From: Apostichopus parvimensis
Lineage: Eukaryota; Echinodermata; Holothuroidea; Aspidochirotida; Stichopodidae
Reading direction: 5' to 3'
DNA: 24,806 nucleotides
NCBI GenBank assembly: GCA_000934455.1
Contig: KN886070.1
Span: forward strand, 66,103 to 90,908
The notes beneath the pieces were generated by a model. The model was not told the DNA's origin and ran no database searches. It saw only the letters and a program-made list of their open reading frames with translations. The position numbers and the translations under genes were made by a program. Positions 12,301 to 20,519 of this stretch are shown here, piece by piece. Each line of letters starts with the position of its first letter. Position 1 is the first letter of the stretch.

Positions 12301-15300
12301 GAACCTCTAGAAAGAAATCACCACATTAAGAAAAAAGAGGCAGCTTAAAACAACCTAAAATCACCATTGTATAAGTGTAGGATCAATTATCCCAAATTTG
12401 GGCTCTAATCATGCACTTATGAATTTTTCACTTTCTTCATCAAATTCTTGATATTTAGAATATTGAAGAGGCAGAAGGATATTTCGACCAAAAAGAACTG
12501 GTGGCCACACAGCGCCATTTGATAGAAGTGCTAAAAAAGGAGAACGGAGCATTGCGTCTCCTCAGGACGCAAGTCGAGAGCCTTCGTCTCGAGAATAATC
12601 AACTCAAAAATGATTTGACATTGTTCAAGAAGAACAGCTCAGAGAAGGACGATGGTAAAGCAGATGGCAAGACTGATAAAACGGACACAAAAGTAGTTTC
12701 GAATGGTCACGTCAACTCCGATGAAGAAGTCGAAAGACTGAGGAAAGATAACGACACACTTCGAGAGAAGCTCGGTATTCTGGAGAATGGCAAGTCAGAA
12801 ACAGATCCATCTGTAAATGGGCACCAAAATGGACAACTGGAGGAAGAAACAAAAAAAGAAACACCAAATGATGGCACTGTGGTTCATCCAGGAGCAAAAC
12901 TGAAGAAAGAACCCATTGCAGCAGGACCCAGCGGTACTAGCCTCGTTACAGGTAAATTATATACATGACTCTAGGACCTAGTGGTACTAGCCTAGTTACA
13001 GGTAAATTACATACATGACTCTAGTTGTAGCAGCTGGTTACTTTAACCGTTTAATATCCTTTACAGTGTGATTCAGTGAAAATTATTTTCTTAGTTTGCT
13101 GTATTAACGCTGCAAAATATGTGTGTGCGTCTTGAGAAAGCCTGCAGCTGTGTCAACTGTTAACATACAGTAGACCTATTCAATGCAGTGTTACATACAG
13201 TAGGCTGCTCAGCCTTGAATATATGTGAATCACCGCTGAAGAGGTGTTATTAAACTGTTGAGTCTGACTGCTGGCTAATTGTGTCTAGTTGGGCCAGATA
13301 TACAGATATAACAGAGAATAAAGTTTAGCAACTTGATTGTGCTTCTGTTTAGTATTGGGGTTGAATTATGAAAGGCTCCCAGCTACTTTAAATACTACTA
13401 TACATGTTGATTGCTGAATATGAATGTAACATGAATATATATGTGCAGTTTGATGTGAATTGAACATTAACAGTACAACGTGACAGCTCATCAAATGCAA
13501 CTAAATGATCCAAAGGAAAGTTTATAATTCTAAAATATATTCAGATTGACCAATAAAATTTCTCCGCTGAATTCTGACTTTCCCGAAGAAAGTTTCAATT
13601 ATTGCTACAGTAGCAATGTGTAACTTGACATCTTTGTTACAAATTAAAAGTATATGTGACATCTGGTAAGCTTGTTTTTTGTGTAAAGATTGTGGTGCTA
13701 AATATGCATAAAAGAGTGTAAATTTAATTGATTATGTAAGTTTTAGTTGCTATGACAACTGCATAATTATTGTTATCACCAATCACAATAATTTGACTTG
13801 GTACAGAGCTCTCCACCATGCGAGACATTTCTCTGAGTGCATCGTTCGAAACAGATGTGACTGTAGCAATGGTGAAATCAACATTGATCTGTTAACAAGT
13901 TCCCATATCATATTACTGATGCATCATACAGTGAATAATTTAGCTATATCAGGATGTACTATACATATCTGTATACATGTATGTATGTTACACATACCAG
14001 AGGTGCCCCAGTCTGTTGTGGGATTGTTGCCAGGAAACACAGAGAGCTGTTGTTACAAACAATGTATAATATAGCATGTTATAGCTCTAGATGTTAGTTA
14101 ACTAATGAAGTACAAGCATCACATGGCCAAATGAACAGAATTAGAAATGTCCTTGGCTAAAGTGATTTAAACTACGTTACATAAAAAGTATGGGTATATA
14201 TCTCTAAGCTCATATGTACCGTACCTGATGTGTACTATATAGTAATAAAACCAAAATGCAGTTTTCAAGTTTTTTCATCTACAGTAGTGTTCATACAGTG
14301 GTGTACATACGGTATATCTTTTGTTGATATTTTTGACAACACATTTTATACCGTGTGTGTGTGTGATTAGTAAATGAAGTATGTTGAATATATCTACATC
14401 ACGTAGAGCTGATGAGCACTGTACAAGCATGGTTATCATATTTAAGGTACATGTGTAAACTTAAACTGTTTATGTAATTAAGGAAGAACCATGCCCTTCA
14501 GTTATAGTTACAGGAAGGACTAAATACTTAACATCTTTCATGTACATACAGTAAGTATGAGAGGCTTTATACTGATATCAACAAGTCAAAGGTCATCAGA
14601 ATTGCCCCCAAGATACATGCTAGAAAATCAAATAATTTTCACCTACAGGTGCTAAAACAAGTATTTGACTGCCACCATCAATGGCTTTTTACCCACTGAG
14701 AGGTCTTACAGGTGCCTACTTAAAGGCATTGAAGACTCGCCCCAAACCGCGTGCGGCCATCTGAAAAAAAGTTAACTTTCTGTTGCTTGCAAGTGACGTT
14801 TTGTGTCGCTACAAAATGCAGACAGTACAGTGATGAAACGTGATACCTTGTTATCTTTAGCTGGACCTGAGTTGTCCATCGCTGTATTGTTCGTACACTG
14901 GGCTGTGGGTATTGACCGCAGCTGTATGATAATGTACTGACTGTACTCTAGTGTCTAATTACCGATGGTAGCAAGCTGTGTGTGTGTGTATTTTCTGGGA
15001 TCGATGGTGGTGTCTGACACTTCTGTTACACCTCATTCGAAACTAGGTAAGATTACCGGCATTAGACGTTTCTTTTTGCGCGAGTCTTCACACCCTTTAA
15101 ATACTCCTCATCAAAGTCATATTCAATAGTAGCCAGGGTTTCACAGGAAATGGAAGAAGATTCTTGAGAATAGTTTTTCACTGGCCTGAAATGTTTCTAT
15201 CATGTTCAGAATGTTCGATAAATTTCAACAGCTGCAAAAAAGTCTTTCTGTTCTGCGGCCTAACCCCAGATCGGAAATGTAATAAGATAAAATCTTTTGT

Positions 15301-17905
15301 TCCAAAACTTCGTATGACATTTAAAATTGTTGCTAAATTTGAGCAAGATCTTCTTTCAATGACATTTGATGCCATAGATACATGCTTCTTTTGGCCGCAG
15401 TTTGTACCAAGTTTATCAACCCGTATGAAAGTTATTTATTATTTAACTTGAGTATCTGGCCCTCCTTGTGACTTATATGAAAATGTGATAAATATTCTGG
15501 TTGATATTGAAACCTCTTTGTAGAGGAACATCCATGCATTGTGTACTGTTGTAACCCTTGTACCAGTACCAAGCAGAAGATTCCTTATATGTGTATGCAG
15601 CTGCATGTAGGGAATTGATTGGGTTCGAAAGGTTTAGTATATGATTTTTAATTTAATCCACTTGTTGATGAGAAATTGCATTCTCTTGGAAGATAAATTA
15701 ACTGTTCATTGCTTAATACCCTGCCACCTGAGAGCAGGCTTCAGAAAAAATTCATCTTCAGATGTACTGATATTTTCCCACTCCTGTCTTGACCATGACG
15801 GGCCATATGAGTTGGTCCCCAAATTTCAACAATTTTAGCAAATCTTCAGAGATAATATTATTAAAAGTTAGATTCTGAGCAATCCAACACACCCTTACAA
15901 ATTTAGCCATCTTATATAATATTACCCAGTTTGTGATTACAATCAGTTCTAAACATTTCTTAGTTCAGACTACATTTTTCCTATCATTAAAATCACGTTC
16001 AGACAGCAAATTTGGAATCATCAAAATGGACAACACTTTCTTAATAATTGGAAATGAAACTTGACTATTCTTGCTATATAACGAACTGCACTAGTTTAAG
16101 ACACTCATTGAAAATGTTTTAAAATGACAGACACTACCAAAATTCATTCCTGTATCTGCAAATTTCTGATTCAAATTATTGGAAGCTTTTTAAGTTTGAA
16201 GTGGAGATAACCCAAGCAATAGTCTGTTTTGGGGAACTAGGGCGACAGTATGAAAAGATTTGATCGAAGTCACATAATTCAATGTTCCTGACGTAATTTG
16301 ATATCGAGAAATGGAATTGAATACTGTTATTTGGATGGACTTTTAACAGAATAACCTTTCCAGACAAAACAATTTCCTTTAAAACTCAAGGAATGGACCC
16401 TTTCCCCATACCTCCCTGTCCTGCTCTCCTCTCCCCCCCCCCTCCCCTTCCCCTATTCCATTACCTATCCCTCTCCCATGCTTTGCCTCTAAGGTTGTCA
16501 TGTGTCCCAAGTTTTGAAGGTTCAGCATATTTGATCATTATCTTTCTCTCAATGACTGCTGTTTGATAAAGCGTGTCTTATTTATTCACTGTCTGGCATC
16601 CCCATCGCTCATAGTTTACTTAGAACTGTATTTACTGCCTATAACAAATTTCCCAAGAATTGAACTTGCCAAATTTTGCTGACACCCATATCTGAATGAT
16701 TTATAACTTGTTTACATATTTTTTTTCATTCTCCTTACAGTCTCCTGTCTGTTGAAGTGTAGAGGCAAATTCCACGATTGTGATGAAACTATGCAGGCCA
16801 GATTAAAGTCCTACATGTCCACAAAGTGTGTTGACCTGGTTCTCAATGACTGGCAAGAGGGCAAAGATAATAATCAAATTACTTTAGTTCTATGTCAAGC
16901 AACCTCCACTAATCATCTCCTTGACATAAAGAAAACTCTCTTAGGGATTAGCTGTGAGTATCATTACCTAACATACAAGAAATTACCATTGCCAACATTT
17001 TTATTGACAATGCCTAATTAAGGTTCCAGTGTGTTCAGCCCCAAAAAATGGGCTTTACATATCAATAGTGTGTGTCCAGAGAGCATCTGATTGGGTCCAG
17101 GCCCATCAATTAAAAAGCAACACCTGTTGTCCCCTACTTAAAAGCTCTTTTAGTGCTTCAATATTCCTGATAGTTGCTCTTCAGATAAGGGATGCTGGGT
17201 GGTTTGAAATTTAACTGTTAAGGCCACCATTTGCCCTACTCAGTGTACTGTATTCTTATAGAGGATTGCATTAATATAACAGTGTGTTACTACAGTACAA
17301 CAGGATACTACTAAACAAGTGAAAGCTTATCAATAATTATTAGTCATACTTACTGTAAGTGTGAAGAAAAATGATTTTCTTTCAATGCTGTTTGGATTGA
17401 TCCTGATAAGGTGCTTTAATGTATTCTAATGTATTGCATATCATTTTCATGTAATTTATTGTAATGTAATTTTATGTATTTTATTGTAATGTAATTCTAA
17501 TGTATTCTAATATAAGAACTCTTATACCATACCTGGGCACAATCAATCTCAAGTAATCCAAACACAGTAAACTACTTTAAGCATTACAAATCATAATATC
17601 AGAACCCACCATCAGTCCAATCTCCTGTTTTACAGCCAACACTCTGTTTACATTACATTGAGATTGTGTTTTTTTATCTGTTCTGTTCCTTTGCAGCTGG
17701 TGCGGAGATTATTTTAGTGGTCTACCACCTGGCAGGTATAGATAGTGAAAAGAGAGACCCCCAGACTGATTCCCTGGATCTGCCTCACAATAACATCTGC
17801 CTGGTAGTGGATACCTTCTTCTCAAAGAGTAATGGTCTCTATCGCTGCGAGCAGAATGACAGAGCTATGTCGAGAATCTACAGACTATTCGACATACTGT
17901 GCTGA
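6201..17905 (+). CDS. Uncharacterised coiled-coil protein with C-terminal alpha/beta domain (4 coding exons, 365 aa)
   Basis: The coding exons are 6201-6383, 12459-12951, 16741-16953 and 17697-17905. All introns are GT-AG, the phases agree (0, 1, 1) and the joined frame is 1098 nt with a TGA stop. Residues 1-35 are basic. A first coiled coil lies near residues 75-117 (a/d positions L93, L96, V100, L103, N107, L110, L114) and a second near 149-170 (V152, L155, N159, L162, L166, L169). A hydrophilic linker runs to about 225. Residues 226-365 show predicted strands at 226-231, 256-260, 272-277, 301-306 and 330-335 alternating with helices, then F337-F338, G343-L344, C347, N350 and A353. From memory this resembles the C-terminal domain of uncharacterised fish and invertebrate proteins and could be Rossmann- or TIR-like; that is inference. 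There is no signal peptide or membrane segment, so it is probably cytoplasmic or nuclear. I cannot name the gene. Confidence 0.75.
6405..6700. repeat. TAGGCCTA-rich segment
   Basis: Words such as TAGGCCTA, CTAGGCCTATGCC and GTAGGCCTAAC recur in the first 300 bp of intron 1. TAGGCC-rich sequence is, from general experience, frequent in echinoderm and some hemichordate DNA, and it is part of why I favour that origin. There is no clear unit length, so it is a composition bias rather than a tandem array. Confidence 0.55.
9804..9826. repeat. Short (CA)n microsatellite
   Basis: About nine CA/AC dinucleotides sit in intron 1, flanked by TATAC and ATAT sequence. It is a simple repeat only. Confidence 0.8.
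10057..10093 (+). ncRNA. Minimal hammerhead-ribozyme-like motif of a Penelope-like element
   Basis: The motif runs CCT, then CTGAAGA (fits hammerhead core CUGANGA), an extra A, a short stem-loop (GATCC, TGCTA, GAATC; one mismatch), GAAA, CGTC and AGG. CCT and the final AGG can pair as stem I, extending to GCCT/AGGC. Stem III would be only the self-complementary ACGT, so activity would need two copies pairing. Dimer-type minimal hammerheads in the flanks of Penelope-like retroelements, widespread in metazoans, are published knowledge. The shared flank continues to about 10115, where CTTACTTTTAC matches the copy at 17954. I see no reverse transcriptase nearby, so this is a solo remnant. The frame 9891-10235 through it is not a gene. 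Confidence 0.6.
11700..11970. repeat. Dispersed repeat with two diverged internal copies
   Basis: Two related segments sit in direct orientation. About 11702-11800 reads ATATTGAGTACAAGAACC, then AAAGGTCATTTGGGG and AACTCTGTAAAC. About 11894-11975 reads ATATTGAGTAGAAAAACC, then AAAGGTCATCCAGGC and AACTCTTTAAAC. Between them AACACGATATCTCAAGAAG and AACACCTTATCTCAAGAAG are a further repeated word (about 11782 and 11834). I associate this type with dispersed repeats of marine deuterostome genomes, but cannot name the family. Confidence 0.65.
11748..11773 (+). promoter_or_regulatory. Three nuclear-receptor half-sites at DR4 spacing
   Basis: AGGTCA (11748-11753), GGGTCA (11758-11763) and AGGTCA (11768-11773) are direct repeats each separated by exactly 4 nt. 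That is two overlapping DR4 elements, the spacing classically bound by thyroid-hormone-receptor and LXR-type heterodimers with RXR. The motif lies in a repeat inside intron 1. The second repeat copy near 11935 keeps only the first half-site intact. Binding is inferred from the pattern alone. Confidence 0.45.
12459..12951 (+). CDS. Coding exon 2: coiled-coil exon (residues 62-225 plus first base of codon 226)
   Basis: The acceptor ATATTTAG|AAT follows a T-rich tract and joins exon 1 in phase 0. The exon is open for 493 nt and ends TTACAG|GTAAAT, leaving one G. The first coiled coil (about residues 75-117) has heptad leucines with an Asn at a core position (N107), as in many leucine zippers. 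A Lys/Asp/Gly linker follows, then a second zipper (149-170), then repeated NGH/NGQ words and a Glu-rich region. LKKE at 209-212 fits the SUMO consensus psi-K-x-E with K210. Continuing past the donor gives a short tail (GKLYT) and a TGA at 12966. Confidence 0.85.
12925..13024. repeat. 50-bp tandem duplication of the exon 2 / intron 2 boundary
   Basis: Copy 1 (12925-12974) and copy 2 (12975-13024) are adjacent, equal in length and differ at four positions (5, 8, 20 and 36 of the unit). The unit holds the last 27 nt of exon 2, the donor and 23 nt of intron, so two identical ACAG|GTAAAT donors lie 50 bp apart (GT at 12952 and 13002). All three differences in the exonic part are synonymous in the reading frame. 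Use of the second donor would add sequence with an in-frame TGA at 12966-12968. Confidence 0.9.
14720..15100. mobile_element. MITE-like element with terminal inverted repeats and TTAA flanks
   Basis: TTAA at 14720-14723 and 15097-15100 could be the target-site duplication of a 373-bp element (14724-15096). Its ends are inverted: left AGGCATTGAAGACTCGC, right complement AGGGTGTGAAGACTCGC, matching at 14 of 17 positions. No transposase frame is present, so it would be non-autonomous. TTAA duplications are typical of piggyBac-type transposons, but a TA-type duplication with TIRs starting inside TTAA cannot be excluded. The interior is richer in CpG (CCGCGTGCGGCC) than the host intron and holds a short GT run. 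Confidence 0.65.
16396..16480. repeat. C-rich low-complexity tract
   Basis: A C/T tract with an unbroken run of ten C lies near the 3' end of intron 2, similar to the tracts upstream of the gene. It is about 250 bp from the acceptor, so it is unlikely to be the splicing polypyrimidine tract. Confidence 0.7.
16741..16953 (+). CDS. Coding exon 3: first half of the C-terminal alpha/beta domain (residues 226-297)
   Basis: A strong acceptor (T-rich tract then TTACAG) joins exon 2 in phase 1, giving V226. The donor is AGCT|GTGAGTAT. The peptide has a hydrophobic start (VSCLLKC), a helix-like stretch (ETMQARLKSYM), a VDLVL strand, an ITLVLC strand followed by QATSTNH, and a helix (LLDIKKTLLGI). The exon is rich in cysteine (C228, C232, C239, C255, C277). 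The strand-helix order is what I would expect in a Rossmann- or TIR-like fold, but no catalytic residue set is recognisable. Confidence 0.8.
16954..17696 (+). other. Intron 3 (743 bp)
   Basis: The intron begins GTGAGTAT and ends with a T-rich tract and CCTTTGCAG. The open frame at 17029-17214 lies inside and is spurious. An AT-rich imperfect repeat occupies 17417-17513. Confidence 0.8.
17417..17513. repeat. AT-rich imperfect tandem repeat (TAATGTAT type)
   Basis: Words TAATGTATTCTAATGTATT, ATTGTAATGTAATTTTATG and ATTGTAATGTAATTCTAATG recur in intron 3 with an irregular period of about 10-30 bp. It is a simple AT-rich minisatellite-like patch. Confidence 0.65.
17697..17905 (+). CDS. Coding exon 4: end of the C-terminal domain and stop (residues 297-365)
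   Basis: The acceptor TTTGCAG|CTG joins exon 3 in phase 1 (S297) and the frame runs to TGA at 17903-17905. The peptide has a strong strand (EIILVVYH), a variable loop (about residues 309-328), a second strand (NICLVVDTFF), then GLYRC and NDRAMSRIYRLF as a likely final helix ending at C365. The spacing VVD..F....GL..C..ND.A is the part that recalls the uncharacterised fish/invertebrate domain. The stop codon is followed directly by a donor-like site. Confidence 0.8.
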
Positions 17906-17912
17906 GGTAAGG
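17904..17912 (+). promoter_or_regulatory. Strong splice-donor-like site overlapping the stop codon
   Basis: The TGA stop (17903-17905) reads on as GAG|GTAAGG, a near-perfect U1 donor match, with the cut one base after the stop. If used, the 3' untranslated region is spliced and the terminal exon lies somewhere downstream; the first junction would be too close to the stop to trigger nonsense-mediated decay by the usual 50-nt rule. I cannot identify the matching acceptor. Confidence 0.45.
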
Positions 17913-17953
17913 CTGGTGTGTCTACATTACTTCTTGTGTAAAAGTAAGTTAAC

Positions 17954-17990
17954 CTGACGTTTCGATCCTAGCAGGATCTTCTTCAAAGGC
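17954..17990 (-). ncRNA. Hammerhead-like Penelope motif, antisense, just after the stop codon
   Basis: On the minus strand the order is CCT, TTGAAGA, A, a perfect 5-bp stem GATCC/GGATC with TGCTA loop, GAAA, CGTC, AGG. It matches the motif at 10057 at nearly every position and shares the downstream flank ACTTACTTTTAC. The C of the CUGA core is changed to T here, which should weaken or abolish self-cleavage. It begins 49 nt after the TGA, so it lies in the 3' untranslated region or a 3' intron, antisense to the gene. No retroelement protein is adjacent. Confidence 0.6.
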
Positions 17991-18147
17991 TAAAAAAAAA
18001 TATATTTAAAAAAAAAAACAAAAAAAAAACGTTACTTCTTGCAAGGTTTAATCTCTCCACTGTTGTTAGTTTATTTAGGCCAGGTTTTTGATTGATTTAT
18101 TTAGCTTTGTAACCTCTTTGTTTGAACCAGTGTTACAGTCCAGGACC

Positions 18148-18212
18148 ATCCCCCCCCATCCCCCTCTACCAATATTATATTTGGTGTAAAAGCTCCAGTT
18201 GGGGGAGGGGGC
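18148..18212. repeat. Facing C-run and G-run segment
   Basis: C7-C8 and C5 runs at 18150-18166 face G5 and G5 runs at 18199-18211, with ACCAATAT and TTTGGT between them that can also pair. An imperfect hairpin of about 60 nt is possible. Confidence 0.45.
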
Positions 18213-18446
18213 AGGTTCACTGTACTTATAATACATGCGTCCGGCAAAGCTTTTAGAAGTATAAATTTGTCCCCACATGTCATAATACTAAGATTGGTGA
18301 TATCGATTTGAGTGATAAGTCAGTTGAAAAGATTTGTAGTGTGATCTCCTACATCCAGACAGTGAAATATGCTTTTATCACCATATTAACAGTATCAAGG
18401 AAATTCTTGTTTAGAAATTTCATGTTCAGATTCAAAAGGAGTTTAC

Positions 18447-18452
18447 AATAAA
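18447..18452 (+). terminator. Candidate polyadenylation signal AATAAA
   Basis: This canonical hexamer lies 542 nt after the stop codon. AATAAA is expected often in AT-rich DNA, and the possible 3' untranslated intron makes the true cleavage site uncertain. Confidence 0.3.
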
Positions 18453-19788
18453 AATGGCACTAAACCAGTTATAGTGTAACTTTAATAGTTCGTTATTAGT
18501 GAGGAATTTCTAAACTAGAACCTCTGCAGTTTCTGCCAGTTTAGAGTAAAGGACATAGTGTTACACTGGTTCAATACAGGGAGCTGTTCCTTTTTTCAGG
18601 TAATAACTCCTTGCTTGTAATGATGTGTGTTTAACAGCTTCACTTTGTATTGGGTAAGAGCCTTACCGTTTAGTCTTTACCATTGGAGTATGACCTCACC
18701 ATGCCATGTAATAGTTATTACACAGACCAGCGAAACAGCTCAACTAGCTGTTTGTTCAACCAAGTTCAAGGCAAAACACAGCTTTAGGTGTAATATTACC
18801 ATCAGCTGGGGGACATACATTTCAATGTGTATTATTATATCCGTAAAATGTTTTGTATACAAAAATGACTGAATGGTTTCTAACTCTAAGTGACAGTTTT
18901 TATTAAAGTAGACTATCATTTAGAGCTATTGTCCTTTGCAGTTGGGTGTTTTGTAATTTAATTAGTTTCATTGTTAGTGTTTTAGCTCTACTAGGAACAA
19001 ATGAAAGTATCTTTGATATGTGTAGGAGTTATGCATACTTCAGTCATAATTCTAGTCTAGTTAGTTTCTATATGAATCTAAATACTGCAGTTACTGATTA
19101 AAGGAATATATACGCAAAAACTTTGACAAATGGCTACTGATTCTTTGTTGTTTTGTAAATATCTCTATCAACTTCAATATTTCCGTTTAATTTCCTATAA
19201 CAAATGACACAGCAAAATTGATATAAACAGCTGAAAACTTCTTTGCTCTCATGAAATTATCCATACCCCAAAAAAATATTGTATTATGTCATGTCATGTT
19301 AACACTTTTGGAAATAACAACAGATTCCCAGCAGATTTGTTTGAACAGGATTTTCTTGTACATAATTAACAAAAAGGCAGGTCTTTCCTTCATCATTCAG
19401 CTTCACTGCAGTAGATTACATAGAGAGATTCTTTTCTGAAAATGTTGCTGCTGTTTATAGCTTGAGAATTTGGTTAGCTTCTGAGGAAGGACCAGATCAA
19501 TACAAATCAAGGATTGAGTTTCACATATATTTCCCTCTTGCTCGTTGTAATTGATTTACGTCAGTTATCTTTCAGTAGGAGTCGTTAAGCCATAACTCAT
19601 GCTGTAAACAGGTCTGTAAGGTGTGGATTGCATGGCAGTATGCTCCATTAGGCTGACACAGAGCAGACATAATTCTTCATTTGCTGTATTAAGCATGCAG
19701 TCATGTGATCATTTTTATATCTGCCTCTGCGAGTAATATCCTTTGATTCACATGATTTCTCTTTTCATATCTCGTGCAGTGATGTTTC

Positions 19789-19804
19789 CTCCTCCTCCTC
19801 CTCC
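19789..19804. repeat. Short (CTC)n microsatellite
   Basis: About five CTC/CCT trinucleotides in a row; a simple repeat. Confidence 0.7.
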
Positions 19805-20420
19805 GCCCAAACGATGCATAGATGTTCATTAGTTTCTGAAATAGCAGTAACATTGCCAGACAGAGAATGAGGAAGTGTCTCTTGGTCCTTTTGATTGGTA
19901 GTTCGTTGCCATGGCAACAGTTTATAATTTTACACTACGTATTATCAACGATAAATGTTGCATGTGGAGTAGCAGGATTAAGAAGTATGGTATAAGAGGA
20001 TGCTATTAATAAATACATTAGTAATTAATGCATGATAATAAACTAAATCAGAAGGTGTATCTAATTCCACCCAATTATCCAAAACTTAGCTTGCAAAGAT
20101 CCGTAGTAAACACTCTTCTTTTGTTCATGGCTATATACAGTACTTCCGTAAGTTTATACCCTTATATCTATGCCAAACTGTGAATATTTATGAGGTTTCA
20201 CTTTCAGAAAATCAAATTGGTCCAAAACTTGCAGGCAGTTGTAGTGCGTTTACTATGGTAACCGCATAGCACCATTGTATTGTCAAGCATACATTGGTTG
20301 TATTACAGCATTTGATAATGCACAAGCACCTGGCTAAGGAAGTAATGTCTGTTGAATGTACATTATAGTTGTACAAGCATGCTTCACATTCAGCATATTA
20401 TCGACTGACTTGTAAACTGG

Positions 20421-20519
20421 AGATACAGTTTAGAGGGCCTGACATTTCTAAACTACCAGGAAATGTATATGAAGAATATCCTGTTAGTATAGAAATTTCA
20501 GGCCCTCTAACATGTATCT
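20421..20519. repeat. Large imperfect hairpin at the head of the 82-bp array
   Basis: The left arm (about 20421-20460) is the reverse complement of part of the array unit: TTAGAGGGCCTGACATTTCT against AGAAATTTCAGGCCCTCTAA in the right arm (20480-20519). The arms are about 40 bp with a few mismatches and a 19-bp spacer. The array therefore starts with one unit fragment in inverted orientation. Confidence 0.85.

Larger units (their letters stand above)
6384..12458 (+). other. Intron 1 (6.1 kb)
   Basis: The intron begins GTACTT and ends TTGATATTTAG after a T/C-rich stretch (12424-12456). It contains the TAGGCC-rich block (6405-6700), a short CA microsatellite (about 9804-9826), a Penelope-type hammerhead-like motif (10057-10093), an 8-bp perfect hairpin TTGCCAAC/GTTGGCAA at 10410-10430, and the half-site-bearing repeat at 11700-11970. 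From about 6700 to 9800 I recognise nothing definite; a possibly decayed reading frame at 7761-8015 is treated as a finding. Confidence 0.7.
12952..16740 (+). other. Intron 2 (3.8 kb)
   Basis: The intron begins GTAAAT and ends with a strong polypyrimidine tract and acceptor (TTTTTTTTCATTCTCCTTACAG). It contains the second copy of the 50-bp duplication, a short GT microsatellite (about 14354-14367), a MITE-like element (14724-15096) and a C-rich tract (16396-16480). Open frames at 13793-14074, 15164-15451 and 15641-15838 show no domain and no supporting splice sites. From 15100 to 16390 I see nothing definite. Confidence 0.75.
17906..20420 (+). other. 3' untranslated or downstream non-coding region
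   Basis: No further coding exon is supportable; short frames at 18627-18872 and 19251-19439 have no recognisable features. The region holds the antisense hammerhead-like motif (17954-17990), A-rich runs (17991-18029), a C-run/G-run pair (18148-18212), a candidate AATAAA (18447) and a short CTC microsatellite (19789-19804). From 18460 to 19780 and from 19810 to 20420 I see nothing definite. Confidence 0.5.

Noticed and set aside
15164-15451. 95-codon frame in intron 2 with an antisense frame over the same region
   Set aside because: No splice sites match the gene, no domain is recognisable and the two strands are open equally. It may be part of an unidentified repeat.
15620-15635. tRNA B-box-like word GGTTCGAA
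   Set aside because: No A box, cloverleaf or terminator T-run surrounds it.
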